Source: Ornithinibacillus salinisoli
Lineage (GTDB): Bacteria > Bacillota > Bacilli > Bacillales > Amphibacillaceae
NCBI RefSeq assembly: GCF_042682545.1
Contig: NZ_JBHUHQ010000009.1
Length of the DNA: 64,000 nt
Direction: 5' to 3' (one strand)
The stretch's first letter is position 1, and each line of letters opens with the position of its first letter. Positions 25,711-34,183 of this stretch are shown in pieces. The notes beneath the pieces are model-generated. The model had not been told where the DNA came from and did no database searches. It saw nothing but the letters and a program-made list of their open reading frames with translations. The position numbers and the translations under genes are program-made.

Positions 25711-27234
25711 ATGGCAGAAACGATAGCAAAAGATGGCATAACAGTAGTTGGGACAATGAAGCGGGAGCATTATTCCATGATTATTAATGGGGAACGTGTT
25801 GAAAATAGTAAGGGTGAAGTATTCGAGACGTTTAACCCAGCTAAAGGCGAGGTTTTAGCCACAATAGCTAAAGCAAATACAGAAGACGCAGAAATGGCAG
25901 TACAGGCAGCGAGAAATGCGTTTGACAATGGAAAATGGCGAAAATATCCAGTTGGAAAACGAGCACGGGTGTTGAATAATATTGCAGCAATCATGCGTCA
26001 ACGATTTAAAGAATTAGTAGAAATAGAAGTGTTAAATAGTGGGAAGTCTGTTGGTGCTGCACAAGTACAAATCAATCAATCAATTGAGGATTTTGAATTT
26101 TACGCAGGTGCAATTGTTGGCCACCGTGGGGAAGTCAATAATATGCCGTATGGATTTTTCAATTATACACATAAAGAACCGGTTGGGGTTTGTGCCCAAA
26201 TTATCCCTTGGAATTATCCAATGATGATGGCTGCTTGGAAAATCGCACCTGCTATCGCAGCGGGATGTTCTGTGGTTGTCAAACCGGCTAGCTTAACTCC
26301 TATCACCGCAATTATATTGAACGAAATCTGCCATGAAGCTGGTGTGCCAGAAGGGGTTGTGAATACCATACCGGGATCAGGTGAAGTGGTTGGTGATTAC
26401 TTAGTTCAACATAAGGATGTGAACAAAGTAGCGTTCACAGGTTCCACACCTACTGGTAGAGATATTATGGAAAAAGCTTCTCGGACACTTAAGCGGCTTA
26501 CACTTGAATTAGGTGGAAAATCACCAAATATTGTGTTTGAAGATGCTGACCTTGAAGCGGCGGTCCCAGGATCGTTGTTTGGTATTTTCTTTAATACAGG
26601 TCAATCTTGTGAAGCACGTTCACGCATGTTTGTTCATGAATCAATCTATGAGGAGTTCATGGAACAATTTGTTGCAAAAACGAAAAAGCTTCAATTAGGT
26701 GATCCGTTTGATAAAGGAACACATGTTGGATCCATTATTAGTCGTAATCAATTAGAAAAAATTGATGCTTATGTGCAATCAGCTGTGGAAGATGGAGCAA
26801 CAATCTTAACGGGTGGAAAAGAAATGAAGATGGAAGGTTTTGAGAACGGCCATTGGTACGAACCAACAGTCATAACGGATGTAACACCAGATATGGAGGC
26901 TGTAAAGGAAGAGATTTTTGGTCCAGTAGTTGTAGTTGAAAAATTCACTAATGAAAAAGACGTAATTAAACGAGCGAATGATACCGAATATGGTTTAGGT
27001 TCAGCAATCTGGACGACGAACCAAGCAAGAGCGACACGTGTTGCACATCAAATCGAAGCGGGAATTGTAATGGTGAATAGTCCATTTTCGGCTTTTCCAG
27101 GAACGCCATTTGGTGGCTATAAGCAATCTGGGTTTGGAAGAGAATTAAGTGTGGAAACGCTTGATTTATATATGGAAGATAAGAGCGTTCTGTCCTACTA
27201 TGGATCCAAACCGCTAAACCCATTTGGAGTATAG
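25711..27234 (+). CDS. Aldehyde dehydrogenase of the paa operon (stand-alone PaaZ-like dehydrogenase role)
   Basis: A 507-aa NAD(P)-dependent aldehyde dehydrogenase. Active-site Cys in FFNTGQSCEARSR, general-base Glu in LELGGKSPN, cofactor motif FTGSTPTGRDI and IIPWNYP are all present. In E. coli, PaaZ fuses an ALDH to a MaoC hydratase; here only the ALDH part is encoded and no MaoC domain appears in the cluster. The likely substrate is the semialdehyde from oxepin-CoA ring opening (3-oxo-5,6-dehydrosuberyl-CoA semialdehyde), an inference from context. The sequence is of the general betaine-aldehyde-dehydrogenase style. Strong ribosome site AGAGGAGG. Confidence 0.9.
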   Translation: MAETIAKDGITVVGTMKREHYSMIINGERVENSKGEVFETFNPAKGEVLATIAKANTEDAEMAVQAARNAFDNGKWRKYPVGKRARVLNNIAAIMRQRFKELVEIEVLNSGKSVGAAQVQINQSIEDFEFYAGAIVGHRGEVNNMPYGFFNYTHKEPVGVCAQIIPWNYPMMMAAWKIAPAIAAGCSVVVKPASLTPITAIILNEICHEAGVPEGVVNTIPGSGEVVGDYLVQHKDVNKVAFTGSTPTGRDIMEKASRTLKRLTLELGGKSPNIVFEDADLEAAVPGSLFGIFFNTGQSCEARSRMFVHESIYEEFMEQFVAKTKKLQLGDPFDKGTHVGSIISRNQLEKIDAYVQSAVEDGATILTGGKEMKMEGFENGHWYEPTVITDVTPDMEAVKEEIFGPVVVVEKFTNEKDVIKRANDTEYGLGSAIWTTNQARATRVAHQIEAGIVMVNSPFSAFPGTPFGGYKQSGFGRELSVETLDLYMEDKSVLSYYGSKPLNPFGV

Positions 27235-27263
27235 ATTACTAGTTTAATAGAAAGGGGCTTACC

Positions 27264-28139
27264 ATGACAATAAAGAATATTGTAGTCGTGGGAGCCGGTG
27301 TGATGGGGCGGGGCATTGCCTATGTCTCGGCCCTTGCTGGTTTCCAAACAACAATTGTAGATGTATCTGAAAACCAACTGCAAGATGTGTATCAACATGC
27401 CAAAATGACATCGGAAAAGGGTGTGCAACGAGGAAAGTTAACGGTAGAACAATCTCTTCATCTATTAAATCATTTACATACGTCTATAGATTTGGAGACG
27501 GTTGCGGTAGACGCAGATTTAATAATAGAAGCGGTACCTGAAAAGCGAGAATTGAAAAAGCATGTGCTAGAAATAGCTGATATGCATTCTCCTGCACACA
27601 CCGTTCTCGCCTCTAATACGTCAACGATTAGTCCAACAGAATTAGGATCCTATACAAAAAGGGCAGAGCAGGTAGCAGTGATGCACTTTTTTAATCCGGT
27701 CCACAAGATGCGTCTGGTTGAAATTGTTAAAGGGTTAGAAACAAGTAATGATACGGTGAATATCATTCAGGATGTTTCCGAAAAAATGGGCAAGGAAACA
27801 GTGGAAGTCAATGAATTTCCAGGATTTGTAACGAGTAGAATTAGTGCTCTAGTTGGCAATGAAGCCTTTCATATGCTGCAGGAGGGGGTTGCATCTGCAG
27901 AAGATATTGATAAAGCCATTCGATTGGGCTTGAACTACCCAATGGGACCATTGGAGCTAGGTGATTTAGTCGGGCTAGATGCACGCTTGAATAACTTGAA
28001 ATATTTACACGAAACCTTAGGTGAGAAATACCGCCCCGCCCCGTTGCTTGAACAATATGTAAAAGCAGGACGATTGGGAAGAAAGACGGGAAAAGGTGTA
28101 TATGACTATACCAGTAAAGGTGAGCTGATGGAAAAATGA
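27264..28139 (+). CDS. paaH: 3-hydroxyacyl-CoA dehydrogenase (PaaH)
   Basis: A 291-aa NAD-dependent enzyme that oxidises 3-hydroxyadipyl-CoA. The Rossmann motif VVGAGVMGRGIAYVSALAG is at the start; the catalytic His is in VAVMHFFNPVHKMRLVE and the C-terminal domain has GFVTSRISALVGNEA and GLNYPMGPLELGDLVGLD. Length is that of short 3-hydroxybutyryl-CoA dehydrogenases. It overlaps the thiolase start by four bases (ATGA). The paaH name rests on position in the operon. Confidence 0.93.
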   Translation: MTIKNIVVVGAGVMGRGIAYVSALAGFQTTIVDVSENQLQDVYQHAKMTSEKGVQRGKLTVEQSLHLLNHLHTSIDLETVAVDADLIIEAVPEKRELKKHVLEIADMHSPAHTVLASNTSTISPTELGSYTKRAEQVAVMHFFNPVHKMRLVEIVKGLETSNDTVNIIQDVSEKMGKETVEVNEFPGFVTSRISALVGNEAFHMLQEGVASAEDIDKAIRLGLNYPMGPLELGDLVGLDARLNNLKYLHETLGEKYRPAPLLEQYVKAGRLGRKTGKGVYDYTSKGELMEK

Positions 28140-29341
28140 GAGAAGTAGTAATCGTCGATGCGGTAAGAACACCGATAGGTAGATATAAAGGGGCATTAAA
28201 AAACATCCGCCCTGATGATTTAGGTGCTGTTGTCATTAAGGCTCTCCTAGAACGTAGTCCAGGTGTTTCACCGACACAAATAGAGGAAGTCGTGTTAGGA
28301 AATGCCAATCAAGCTGGTGAAGATAACCGTAATGTAGCCCGAATGTCAACACTTCTTGCTGGTCTTCCCGTATCGGTAAGCGGAACAACAATTAATAGAT
28401 TATGTGGATCCGGACTTGATGCTGTAATGTATGCAGCCCGTGCCATAGCAGTCGGTGAAGGTGATGTTTTCATTGCAGGTGGTACGGAAAGCATGACGCG
28501 AGCTCCTTTTGTGATGGCCAAACCGGAAAAAGACTTCCCTCGAGGAAATATGGAGGTTTTTGATACGACTATCGGCTGGCGTTTTGTTAATAGAGAACTA
28601 GAACAGCAGTATGGAACAGACTCCATGCCACAAACAGCAGAAAATGTAGCAAAACGTTTTGGGGTTTCGAGAGAGGTTCAGGACCGGTTTGCTCTTGAAA
28701 GTCAACAACGTGCAAAAAAAGCTATCGCTGCAAATCGTTTTGCACAGGAGATAGTGCCAGTCGTTTACCAAGATCGAAAGGGCAATCAAGTAGTGGTTGA
28801 TACGGATGAACATCCACGACCTGACACGACGCTAGAAAAGCTCGCTGGATTAAGACCGCTTTTTGATGGGGGAACCATTACAGCAGGGAATGCATCAGGC
28901 GTAAATGATGGAGCATCTGCACTACTTATGATGAGTGCAGACAAGGCCAAAGAACTAGGGTTAAAGCCATTAGTGAAATATGTCGTGAGTGCAACTGCTG
29001 GATTAGATCCTTCTGTTATGGGGTTAGGACCGATCTATGCCTCGAGAAAAGCGCTCCATCGTGCTAGCTTAACCGTTGGTGATATTGGACTTACAGAGTT
29101 AAACGAGGCATTCGCCTCTCAGTCCATTGAATGTATCCGTCAGCTAGAATTAGATGCTGAAAAGGTTAATGTAAACGGTGGTGCAATTGCATTTGGACAT
29201 CCACTAGGTGCAAGTGGTGCAAGAATCTTAACGACACTTATTTATGAAATGAAAAAACGAGATACACAATTTGGTTTGGCGACAATGTGTATTGGGGTTG
29301 GGCAAGGAATATCGATTATTGTGGAAAATGTCGGGGAATAG
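28136..29341 (+). CDS. paaJ: Thiolase, 3-oxoadipyl-CoA / 3-oxo-5,6-dehydrosuberyl-CoA type (PaaJ)
   Basis: A 401-aa thiolase. Nucleophile Cys in INRLCGSGLDAVMYAARAI (about residue 90), then GGTESMTRAPFVM, the His of VNGGAIAFGHPLGASGARI and the second Cys of TMCIGVGQGISIIVE. The GTESMTRAP/GSGLDA pattern is that of PcaF/PaaJ thiolases, which cleave twice in the pathway to yield acetyl-CoA and succinyl-CoA. It is translationally coupled to paaH. A 144-bp gap with repeat DNA follows before the next crotonase. Confidence 0.93.
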   Translation: MREVVIVDAVRTPIGRYKGALKNIRPDDLGAVVIKALLERSPGVSPTQIEEVVLGNANQAGEDNRNVARMSTLLAGLPVSVSGTTINRLCGSGLDAVMYAARAIAVGEGDVFIAGGTESMTRAPFVMAKPEKDFPRGNMEVFDTTIGWRFVNRELEQQYGTDSMPQTAENVAKRFGVSREVQDRFALESQQRAKKAIAANRFAQEIVPVVYQDRKGNQVVVDTDEHPRPDTTLEKLAGLRPLFDGGTITAGNASGVNDGASALLMMSADKAKELGLKPLVKYVVSATAGLDPSVMGLGPIYASRKALHRASLTVGDIGLTELNEAFASQSIECIRQLELDAEKVNVNGGAIAFGHPLGASGARILTTLIYEMKKRDTQFGLATMCIGVGQGISIIVENVGE

Positions 29342-29379
29342 GTGGATCCTTGTATACATGCGAACCAGATAAATAGTCG

Positions 29380-29460
29380 ATGAAATGCGATTCGCTCAGA
29401 ACCTGCATCAATTCGCTCAAAAACTAAAATATTCGCGCAGAACCGACAATTCAAACGCAA
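29380..29460. repeat. Copy of the TTCGCTC/AATATTCGC repeat inside the paa operon
   Basis: GCGATTCGCTCAGAACC, CAATTCGCTCAAAAACTAAA and ATATTCGCGCAGAACC, then CAATTCAAACG, match the tandem unit at 52.7 kb. It lies in the only long gap of the operon, between paaJ and the third crotonase. Confidence 0.7.
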
Positions 29461-29485
29461 CAACGAAGCGGAAAGGAGCACTGCA

Positions 29486-30265
29486 TTGGAAAACATTCTA
29501 TACAAAAAACAAAACAACATCGCCTATATAACCATTAATCGAGAAAGAGCATTAAACTGTTTTAACTATGAAACACTACAGCAGCTTCAACTAATCACGG
29601 AGCAAATCCATCTAGATCCTGAGGTTCAAGTTGTCATCATAACCGGAGCTGGTGAAAAAGCGTTTAGTGCAGGGGCAGATCTTAAAGAGAGAAGAACGCT
29701 TACGGAAACAGAAGTACGAAGAAATGTGAAAGCAATTCGTGTTGTGTTTCATGCTATATCTAAGCTGCCACAGCCAACAATTGCTGCAGTAAATGGATAT
29801 GCATTTGGTGGTGGATTTGAGTTAATGTTAGCCTGTGATTTTTCGGTTGCGACACGTGATGCAAAGCTAGGGCTAACAGAAACAAGTTGGGCAATAATTC
29901 CTGGTGCAGGCGGTACCCAACGTTTGCCAAGATTAATTGGGGAAATGAAAGCAAAAGAGTTAATTTTTACCGCAAAAAAATTAACAGCAGAAGAGGCATT
30001 ACAATTAGGGATTCTGCTCCAAGTTGTGGAAGACCAGAAACAGCTTCTCGAATCATGTGAGCAGCTCGCTTTAGATATTATGAAAAATGGTCCTATTGCA
30101 ATCAAACAGGCAAAATATGCTATTAATCAAGGAATGAATACGGACCTACAAACAGGACTTGAAATTGAATCAAAAGCATATGAAATAACAATTCCTACAG
30201 AGGATCGGCAGGAAGCATTACGTGCATTTAGTGAAAAGAGACTGCCTAATTATAAAGGGAAATAA
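29486..30265 (+). CDS. Enoyl-CoA hydratase/isomerase, third crotonase of the operon
   Basis: A 259-aa crotonase. AFSAGADLKERR gives the oxyanion hole, and both catalytic Glu are present (GLTETSWAIIPGAGG and GEMKAKEL), so a hydratase is expected. The ADLKER and IIPGAGGTQRLPR pattern is like the AU-binding/methylglutaconyl-CoA hydratase branch. TTG start with AAAGGAGC at good distance. It may be PaaF, or may take over hydration or ring-opening of oxepin-CoA in the absence of a MaoC domain; this cannot be settled from sequence. Confidence 0.88.
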   Translation: MENILYKKQNNIAYITINRERALNCFNYETLQQLQLITEQIHLDPEVQVVIITGAGEKAFSAGADLKERRTLTETEVRRNVKAIRVVFHAISKLPQPTIAAVNGYAFGGGFELMLACDFSVATRDAKLGLTETSWAIIPGAGGTQRLPRLIGEMKAKELIFTAKKLTAEEALQLGILLQVVEDQKQLLESCEQLALDIMKNGPIAIKQAKYAINQGMNTDLQTGLEIESKAYEITIPTEDRQEALRAFSEKRLPNYKGK

Positions 30266-30355
30266 TAAAAATTTGGTAGAGAGAACAGTGCTAATATTAT
30301 TTTGAACTATAAGATGACGAATCAAACTTCAAACAAAGGCTCAAGGAGGATTTCT

Positions 30356-31330
30356 ATGCATAACATCTGTGATTTGTTACACATTTCCTACCCAATTATC
30401 CAAGGAGGAATGGGGAATATCAGCAATGCCCAATTAACAGCAGCAGTTTCAGAAGCAGGGGGACTTGGGACAATTGGTTGTGGAACGATGTCTCCAGAGG
30501 AAGTGGAGAACATTATCATAACAACAAAACAGCTTACTGATAAACCATTTGCCATTAATATCGCTATAAATGTTACACCGTTTATGGAGGAATTAATCAC
30601 AATGGTGATCAAGCATGACATTCCAGTCATATCACTTTCTGCAGGAAATCCAACCCCATATATTTCGAGACTTCACGAACACAACATGAAGGTGATTGCA
30701 ATTGTAGCTTCTGTAAAACATGCGCAAAAAGCAGAAGCTGCTGGAGCGGATATACTCGTAGCAGAAGGGTTTGAAGCTGCAGGGCTTAACTCTAATTTAG
30801 AGTTAACGACCTTTACCTTAATTCCACAAATTGTCCAACAAGTTCAAGTGCCAATAGTTGCTGCTGGAGGAATCGGTGATGGAAAAGGCTTAGCAGCAGC
30901 AATGATGCTAGGGGCGAGTGGTGTACAAATAGGTACAAGGCTAATCGCAACTAAGGAAGCGCCGTTCCATGAATCGTACAAGCAAAAATTATTGAATGCT
31001 GATGGGACAGATGCAATTATTGTTGGACGTTCCGTTGGAAGAGCAAGACGCATTATTAAAAGTGAATATGCTAATAAACTACATGAAATAGAAGGAAGAG
31101 GCATGACGGTAGAAGAATACAATAAGTTAACCTCCGAGGATCAACATATGCTTGGAGCATTACAAGGGGACATGGAAAATGGCTTTATAAATGGAGGGCA
31201 GGTTGCGGGGCTAATACAGGATGTACTTAGTGTAGAAGAACTCATCAATGGCATGATCATAGAAGCAAATGTACAGATGAATAATGCGCGTGCGGTCTTA
31301 AGTACCTTCCATACAAACATACAAAAATGA
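30356..31330 (+). CDS. Nitronate monooxygenase / FabK-like FMN protein
   Basis: A 324-aa FMN TIM-barrel protein of the 2-nitropropane dioxygenase family. Features: YPIIQGGMGNISNAQLTAAVSEAGGLGTIG at the start, GFEAAGLNSNLELTTF (with the G-A-A-G-x-N/H motif), VPIVAAGGIGDGKGLAAAMMLGASGVQIGTR. Start: ATG 30356 has AAGGAGGA nine bases upstream; the longer frame to 30302 has no site. Members include nitronate monooxygenases and enoyl-ACP reductase II. Its role in a paa operon is unclear; a flavin oxidoreductase acting on a CoA-bound intermediate is one idea. Last gene of the paaA operon. Confidence 0.87.
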   Translation: MHNICDLLHISYPIIQGGMGNISNAQLTAAVSEAGGLGTIGCGTMSPEEVENIIITTKQLTDKPFAINIAINVTPFMEELITMVIKHDIPVISLSAGNPTPYISRLHEHNMKVIAIVASVKHAQKAEAAGADILVAEGFEAAGLNSNLELTTFTLIPQIVQQVQVPIVAAGGIGDGKGLAAAMMLGASGVQIGTRLIATKEAPFHESYKQKLLNADGTDAIIVGRSVGRARRIIKSEYANKLHEIEGRGMTVEEYNKLTSEDQHMLGALQGDMENGFINGGQVAGLIQDVLSVEELINGMIIEANVQMNNARAVLSTFHTNIQK

Positions 31331-31367
31331 ATGTCGAAAGAACATATTGACTTTTCAAAAAATAAAA

Positions 31368-31414
31368 TTGACTATTCCATTACGTAGTGATAAAATGACG
31401 TTAAAATAACGTTA
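31368..31414 (+). promoter_or_regulatory. Promoter and putative PaaX operator of the phenylalanine-oxidation operon
   Basis: TTGACT (31368-31373), 17-bp spacer, TAAAAT (31391-31396): a near-consensus SigA promoter. TGACGTTA-AAA-TAACGTTA (31396-31414) is the best copy of the inverted repeat and covers the expected start site. Confidence 0.75.
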
Positions 31415-31443
31415 TACTATGAAAGGTTTTAATAAATATACAA

Positions 31444-31459
31444 ATGTAAGCGTTTAACT
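31444..31459 (+). promoter_or_regulatory. Possible CcpA (cre) site
   Basis: ATGTAAGCGTTTAACT matches the cre consensus WTGNAARCGNWWWCAW except at the final CA. It lies about 40 bp after the predicted transcription start, a normal place for roadblock repression. Confidence 0.4.
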
Positions 31460-31526
31460 AATTGTTTTAATCCCTATTAGCACAATAAAAAGATTGTTTG
31501 CACAGGTGGAAAAGAGGAGTGATACC

Positions 31527-31922
31527 TTGAAGCCGGGTATGGAGATTGGTAGACAGGAAACGATTGAAATTAAAGTAACAGAAGATATGTTTGCAAGTTT
31601 TGAAGGGGATGTGGTACATCCCGTTTATTCAACCGTTGCCATGGTATATCACATGGAATGGGTTTCCAGAAAAATTATTCTTCCATTTTTAGAGGACCAT
31701 GAAGAAGGGATGGGAGCTGCTGTACAATTGAAGCATATTAATGCATCTCCTCTCCACTCAAAAGTAACATTGACCGCAACACTAATCGAATATAAAAATC
31801 AAAACGTAATTACAACTGTTGAAGCATATAATGAACAAGGGTTAATTGGTAAAGGAGAAGTAAAGCAAGTAATTTTACCAAAGAAAGTGATCCAACAAAA
31901 GTTATCCATACCTACAAATTAA
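31527..31922 (+). CDS. FlK-like hotdog acyl-CoA thioesterase
   Basis: A 131-aa hotdog-fold protein resembling fluoroacetyl-CoA thioesterase FlK. The catalytic triad is conserved with the same spacing: T36, E44 and H70 (T42, E50, H76 in FlK), plus the oxyanion Gly at 63 (G69). Key segments are VYSTVAMVYHMEW and GAAVQLKHINASP. Start: TTG 31527 has AGAGGAG seven bases before; the longest frame (31494) has no site. It heads the operon with phenylalanine dehydrogenase 34 bp downstream. Likely role: releasing CoA from phenylacetyl-CoA or a dead-end intermediate (inference). Confidence 0.85.
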   Translation: MKPGMEIGRQETIEIKVTEDMFASFEGDVVHPVYSTVAMVYHMEWVSRKIILPFLEDHEEGMGAAVQLKHINASPLHSKVTLTATLIEYKNQNVITTVEAYNEQGLIGKGEVKQVILPKKVIQQKLSIPTN

Positions 31923-31956
31923 CAAAATCCAAATGCATATGAAATAGGAGGATTTT

Positions 31957-33102
31957 ATGGGATTGATAGAAGGTATATCAATAAGTGATGAATTTGCTCT
32001 CTTAGATAAAATATCGGAGCATGAACAAGTTGTATTTTGTAATGATCCTACTACAGGTTTGAAAGCAATTATTGCCATACATAACACAACACTTGGACCA
32101 GCACTAGGTGGTTGTCGAATGCATCCTTATCGTAGTTTAGAAGAGGCAATGGATGATGTACTTCGACTTTCTAAAGGAATGAGTTATAAATGTGCTGCAG
32201 CAGATGTTGACTTTGGCGGTGGTAAGGCCGTCATCATCGGTGATCCCCTCACAGAAAAAACACCAGAATTATTCCGCGCATTTGGCCAATTTGTAGACTC
32301 ACTAGGTGGCCGATTCTACACAGGAACAGACATGGGAACAACCATGGACGATTTCATACATGCAATGAGAGAAACAAAACATATTGTAGGAGTACCAGAA
32401 GCCTATGGAGGTGGTGGCGATTCATCAGTTCCAACAGCAATGGGAGTCATTTACGGCATTCAAGCAACGAATAAAACGTTATTTGGAACCGAAGAGCTTG
32501 CTGGCGTTACATATGCTATTCAAGGGCTTGGAAAAGTTGGTTATAAGGTAGCTGAACGCCTTTTGGAAGAAGGGGCTAGTATTGTTGTCACAGACGTTAG
32601 CGAAGAAAAATTACAACACATACAAGAAAAGGCAAGTAAAACGAAAGGTAACTTAAAAATAGTAGATCAGGACGAAATATATTGTCAGGAAGTTGATCTA
32701 TTTGTACCCTGTGCTATTGGCGGTGTGATAAATGATCAAACCATCAATCAATTCCATGTAAGAGCAATCATTGGATCTGCAAATAACCAATTGGGAACGG
32801 AAGAGCATGGGAGAAAACTGTCTCAAAAAGGAATCCTATATGCACCAGATTATATCGTGAACGCAGGTGGATTGATTCAGGTTGCTGATGAACTATATGG
32901 TGCAAACAAAGAAAGGGTATTATCTAAAACGAAAGAGATTTATCATATCATCCTCGAAGTATACCAACAAGCTGAAATACACCAAATTACAACAAATGAA
33001 GCAGCAAATCGAATATGCGAACAAATTATAGCTGATAAGGCCTTGAGGAATAGTTTTTACACACGAACGGTAAGGCCAAAATGGAATATACCAAATCGAT
33101 AG
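31957..33102 (+). CDS. pdh: Phenylalanine dehydrogenase
   Basis: A 381-aa Glu/Leu/Phe/Val dehydrogenase. It catalyses NAD-dependent oxidative deamination of L-phenylalanine to phenylpyruvate. Catalytic Lys segments YKCAAADVDFGGGKAVIIGDP (about residues 70-90) and the Rossmann motif GLGKVGYKVAE (about 189) are clear. GRFYTGTDMGTTMDDFIHA and NDPTTGLKAIIAIHNTTLGPALGG follow the pattern I recall for Sporosarcina and Bacillus badius PheDH, whereas LeuDH has ITAEDVGTT at the first site. Its place before a 2-oxoacid dehydrogenase E1 pair and after paa genes supports the phenylalanine role. AGGAGG site. Confidence 0.92.
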   Translation: MGLIEGISISDEFALLDKISEHEQVVFCNDPTTGLKAIIAIHNTTLGPALGGCRMHPYRSLEEAMDDVLRLSKGMSYKCAAADVDFGGGKAVIIGDPLTEKTPELFRAFGQFVDSLGGRFYTGTDMGTTMDDFIHAMRETKHIVGVPEAYGGGGDSSVPTAMGVIYGIQATNKTLFGTEELAGVTYAIQGLGKVGYKVAERLLEEGASIVVTDVSEEKLQHIQEKASKTKGNLKIVDQDEIYCQEVDLFVPCAIGGVINDQTINQFHVRAIIGSANNQLGTEEHGRKLSQKGILYAPDYIVNAGGLIQVADELYGANKERVLSKTKEIYHIILEVYQQAEIHQITTNEAANRICEQIIADKALRNSFYTRTVRPKWNIPNR

Positions 33103-33126
33103 TTTACCAGAATTGGAGGTTTCAGC

Positions 33127-34182
33127 ATGGAAGATAGATTTCCTATCAAAAAAATAATAGATGATGAAGGTAATTTACTAGATGAAACATACAAAGACCG
33201 ATTAGATGAGCAGCTTATTAGACGATTTTATTATCACATGACCCGAATCCGAACATTTGATAGAAAAGCAAAAAATTTGCAGCGTCAAGGTCGTATTGGG
33301 ACGTATCCTCCATTTGAGGGACAAGAAGCAGCTCAAGTTGGAAGTGCACTTGCTTTAGGACCGGATGATTGGATGTTTCCAACCTATCGTGATCATGGGG
33401 CGATGTTAACATTTGGTTCGGATATGACTCGAACATTTCTTTATTGGAATGGAAGAGTGGAAGGGTGCGTTCCGCCAGATGGGAAAAATATTTTCCCTGC
33501 CGCTGTTCCTATTGCAACTCAAATTCCCCATGCTGCAGGTGCTGCATGGGCGGAAAAACGAAAAGGAACCAATAATATTGCAATTGCTTATTTTGGAGAT
33601 GGAGCGACCTCTGAAGGAGACTTCCATGAGGGCTTAAACTTTGCTAGTGTATTTCAGACGCCAACAATATTCTTTAATCAAAACAACCGCTATGCCATCT
33701 CAGTACCATTTGAAAAGCAAATGAATTCCAAAACAATTGCACAAAAGGCAGTAGCTTATGATATCCCAAGTATTAGAATTGATGGAAATGATTGTTTTGT
33801 CGTTTATTTTGAAACGTTAAAAGCAGTTGAGCGAGCTAGAAATGGAGAGGGACCAACATTGATTGAAGCTGTAACATGGCGTACCGGCGCCCATACGACA
33901 GCAGATGATCCAACAAAATATCGACCAGAAGATCAAGGAGTCGATATTATTGAACCGATGATACGTTTAGAGCGTTTTATGAAAAATTATGGATATTGGA
34001 ATGAAGAAGAAATAACACAAACAAAAACGCAAGTTGAAGATGAGGTAGATGCAGCGGTTAAAAGCATGGAAGAGTATCCAAATGCCAAAGTAGATGATTT
34101 ATTTGATCATGTGTTTGCCAATCCTCCAAAACAGTTATTAGAACAAAAAGATGCTTATTTGGAACTTTTAAGGGGGAAATAA
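33127..34182 (+). CDS. 2-oxoacid dehydrogenase E1 component, alpha subunit
   Basis: A 351-aa thiamine-diphosphate enzyme subunit. TPP motif GDGATSEGDFHEGLNFASVF near residue 157; YRDHGAML and GRIGTYPPFEGQEAAQVGSA are typical of the pyruvate/branched-chain E1 alpha family. Together with the next gene it should decarboxylate a 2-oxoacid. Context (phenylalanine dehydrogenase upstream, phenylacetyl-CoA degradation next door) makes phenylpyruvate the likely substrate, giving phenylacetyl-CoA after E2 transfer. It lies 24 bp after pdh and 1 bp before the beta-subunit gene. Confidence 0.92.
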   Translation: MEDRFPIKKIIDDEGNLLDETYKDRLDEQLIRRFYYHMTRIRTFDRKAKNLQRQGRIGTYPPFEGQEAAQVGSALALGPDDWMFPTYRDHGAMLTFGSDMTRTFLYWNGRVEGCVPPDGKNIFPAAVPIATQIPHAAGAAWAEKRKGTNNIAIAYFGDGATSEGDFHEGLNFASVFQTPTIFFNQNNRYAISVPFEKQMNSKTIAQKAVAYDIPSIRIDGNDCFVVYFETLKAVERARNGEGPTLIEAVTWRTGAHTTADDPTKYRPEDQGVDIIEPMIRLERFMKNYGYWNEEEITQTKTQVEDEVDAAVKSMEEYPNAKVDDLFDHVFANPPKQLLEQKDAYLELLRGK

Positions 34183-34183
34183 C

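Noticed and set aside
29749..30105. 118-codon minus-strand frame inside the third crotonase gene
   Set aside because: It is the antisense shadow of a well-defined enoyl-CoA hydratase gene.
31331..31367. Terminator between the paaA operon and the phenylalanine operon
   Set aside because: No hairpin with a U tail is visible, so some read-through is possible despite the separate promoter.
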